NCBI GenBank assembly: GCA_019359035.1
Contig: JAHHIC010000056.1
Coordinates: forward strand, 62,001-126,000
Source of the DNA: Scytonematopsis contorta HA4267-MV1
Lineage (GTDB): Bacteria; Cyanobacteriota; Cyanobacteriia; Cyanobacteriales; Nostocaceae
DNA: 64,000 nucleotides
Direction: 5' to 3'
Shown: one piece after another, positions 62,209-64,000 of the stretch
Numbering within the stretch: position 1 is the first letter of the stretch
Layout of the letters: each line of letters opens with the position of its first letter
Position numbers and translations under genes: made by a program
The notes under the pieces: model-generated
What the model was told of the DNA's origin: nothing
The model's database searches: none
Seen by the model: only the letters and a program-made list of their open reading frames with translations

Positions 62209-64000
62209 CTAACTGTTTACAACCGCGTACTTCGGATTCTTTTCCTCTTTTACTTGCTCGTCATTGTTTAAACCTGGGGAAAAGAAAGGACGGAAGCTGT
62301 TAAGTTCTGCGACCAAGGCTGAGCCATTACTGATAATAACGCCTAAAACTGGGTCAAAGGCGAATAAAACCCCTGCAAGAACTATGCTGATATTGGGGAT
62401 AGCAATTAAGGCTGTGTTTTGGTAAACAATATCCATTGCTTGCTTAGCGATAATAATTGCGTTGGGTATACCCCGTAAATCATCGTCTAAAAGCACAACA
62501 TCCGCAGTTTCTCTGGCTATGTCAATACCACTTGCGAAGGATATTGAAACATCCGCATGTGCTAGAGCGGCTGCATCATTTATACCTTCTCCAATAAAAG
62601 CTACTGTCCTTTCCTGGCTTTGTAATTTGCGGACAACCTCAACTTTTTCGTTGGGGAATGCTTCTGCGTAAACATGGTGGCTTTTAATACCCAATTTAGA
62701 CGCGACACAATTGGCTACTCTTTTGCTATCACCTGTAAGCATATAGGTTTGTTGCCCTTGATTTTCCAAGGTGGCAATCACCTCGACACTTTCTAGACGG
62801 GCTGGGTCTGTATACAAAATTACGCCTTGCAATTTCCCGTCTCTGGCTACGTAAACCGTAGAATTACTTCCGCTTCTAATTTCTGGATAGCGTTGATGAA
62901 TAGTGTTAAGGTCTATTCCCTCTTGTAGCATAAGACGACTGCTACCTACAAAAACGGCTTCCCCACTAATTTGGGCAACCACACCAAAGCCAATGCGATA
63001 ATCCCATGCTTCGCAAAGTTTGGTATGGATATTTTTTTCTTCTGCATAACGGAGAATTGCACTAGCTACAGGATGGGTATTACCCTGTTCTACTGATGCT
63101 GCCAGTTCTAGTACGTCAGTTTCAGAAATATCATCACTTACAGTTTTAATGTCAATAACTTGAGCATTTCCTTGGGTTAGTGTCCCTGTTTTATCAAAAA
63201 CTACCGTATCTGTTCTTGCTAAAATTTCTAGAGCGCGACCGCTGCGGATGTAAATACCATGTCGTGCTGCATAAGTCAGAGCTGCGAGGATGGAAGAAGG
63301 TACTGCAATACGGATGCTATGGCTAAAATCAAGATGTAAAGGAGCAAGAGACCGCGAAACATCTCTTGTCAAAGCAAAAATAGCACCGCTTAACAAGAGG
63401 GTTGGTACAATTGTCGCATCGGCGATTTTTGCTGCATAATCTTCAACGCGGGTGTCATGAACTGGTGCGGATTGCAAGAGCTTAAGCGTCAATCCCACCC
63501 GAGTATTTTCGCCAATCCGCTTTGTTAATATACAAATTTTCCCTTCTAAAATAATGGTCGAAGCGTGAACCACGTGTCCTTCTGAGCGAGTAACACATGC
63601 TGATTCTCCCGTCAGCTTATGTTCGTCAATTAATGCTGTTCCCCGTAGTATCCGTCCACTCACCGGAATTATCTCACCTGGATACACAACAACTCTGTCA
63701 CCTTTTTGTACTTCAGAAAGTAAAACCTGTTGCTCCTTTCCATCGCGTTCTACACGAGCGTATTTATCCATTTCCGAAAACAAATCAGCAACTTGTCGCT
63801 CACTGGCACGAGCGGTAGCATCTCGCAACGCATCTCCGGTTTCCATCAAACTTAACATTAGGGAAGGACCTACAAAATCTCCCTTTATAGTGTAGAGACC
63901 AAGCCAAAGTGCATCTAGAATATCCGCATCCAATCGTCGTTCCTTGACAGTTGTTTCAAAAACCCTAGTCACAAAAGGAGCCGCAGCCACAGCAACTAAA
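62209..64000 (-). CDS. P1B-like P-type ATPase without CPC motif, partial at window end
   Basis: About 597 residues are inside the window; the frame stays open through position 64000, so the N-terminus lies outside. Pump motifs: [36 protein letters not shown] (HP motif) and IGEGINDAAALAHAD. The ion-path helix reads SHSIRIAVPSSILAALTYAA, with AVP in the place of CPC, like SVP in the 56687-59416 paralogue. By eye the two share most core blocks and a C-terminal NSFRPF / NGLRPL segment. This copy lacks the HVSNG repeats and HTH-like tail of its paralogue. Confidence 0.88.
   Translation of the reverse strand, partial: LVAVAAAPFVTRVFETTVKERRLDADILDALWLGLYTIKGDFVGPSLMLSLMETGDALRDATARASERQVADLFSEMDKYARVERDGKEQQVLLSEVQKGDRVVVYPGEIIPVSGRILRGTALIDEHKLTGESACVTRSEGHVVHASTIILEGKICILTKRIGENTRVGLTLKLLQSAPVHDTRVEDYAAKIADATIVPTLLLSGAIFALTRDVSRSLAPLHLDFSHSIRIAVPSSILAALTYAARHGIYIRSGRALEILARTDTVVFDKTGTLTQGNAQVIDIKTVSDDISETDVLELAASVEQGNTHPVASAILRYAEEKNIHTKLCEAWDYRIGFGVVAQISGEAVFVGSSRLMLQEGIDLNTIHQRYPEIRSGSNSTVYVARDGKLQGVILYTDPARLESVEVIATLENQGQQTYMLTGDSKRVANCVASKLGIKSHHVYAEAFPNEKVEVVRKLQSQERTVAFIGEGINDAAALAHADVSISFASGIDIARETADVVLLDDDLRGIPNAIIIAKQAMDIVYQNTALIAIPNISIVLAGVLFAFDPVLGVIISNGSALVAELNSFRPFFSPGLNNDEQVKEEKNPKYAVVNS

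Overview
The window comes from a cyanobacterium, most likely a filamentous heterocyst-forming one. The lineage markers are Ycf34, a magnesium-chelatase H subunit, a CYP110-like P450, a DUF1822 protein, an Aas-type acyl-ACP synthetase, and CCCCACT heptamer repeats of the STRR type known from heterocystous strains. The DNA is AT-rich. It has no rRNA, tRNA, CRISPR array or intact transposase that I can see, but it is full of short palindromic and fold-back repeats.

Layout. 0-5.5 kb: an ammonium transporter (cut by the window start), a LURP-one-like protein, an amidase, a GDSL hydrolase and a thioredoxin-like lipoprotein. 5.9-10.6 kb: an RND efflux adaptor and pump. 10.8-13.5 kb: a large secreted zinc protease. 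13.8-17.8 kb: an accessory GrpE-Hsp70-J operon whose J protein lacks HPD. 18-21.7 kb: an OxlT-like MFS carrier and an acyl-ACP synthetase. 21.8-24.7 kb: three tandem copies of a Rpn/YhgA-like gene, one of them a deletion pseudogene. 25-27.4 kb: a sigma factor with a DUF1822 partner. 28-32.3 kb: a double-glycine leader protein with a C39-peptidase ABC exporter and HlyD adaptor. 34-37.8 kb: a magnesium-chelatase H paralogue carrying in-frame repeat insertions. 38.7-41 kb: cca, ycf34 and tsaB.

41.2-44.9 kb is the most novel part. Three small precursor-like genes share a 37-residue leader ending in GG, followed by a Ser/Thr/Cys core and a proline/arginine/lysine-rich tail. They face two convergent genes for a HopA1-family protein and an APH-type kinase. 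That enzyme pair is the hallmark of class V lanthipeptide dehydration, so I infer a cyanobacterial class V-like RiPP system. The third class V component and a local exporter are not visible. The C39 exporter at 28.5 kb is a candidate exporter because both leader types match in register.

45-64 kb: a ChaC-like cyclotransferase, a P450, a methyltransferase, an ABC1 kinase and a poly-aspartate protein. A long minus-strand stress and ion-transport array follows: a Ca2+ P-type ATPase, a DUF4342 protein, two universal stress proteins, and two P1B-like ATPases that lack the CPC metal motif (the second cut by the window end). A Nif11-type peptide and a zinc-ribbon/FGE-fold protein lie between those two ATPases.
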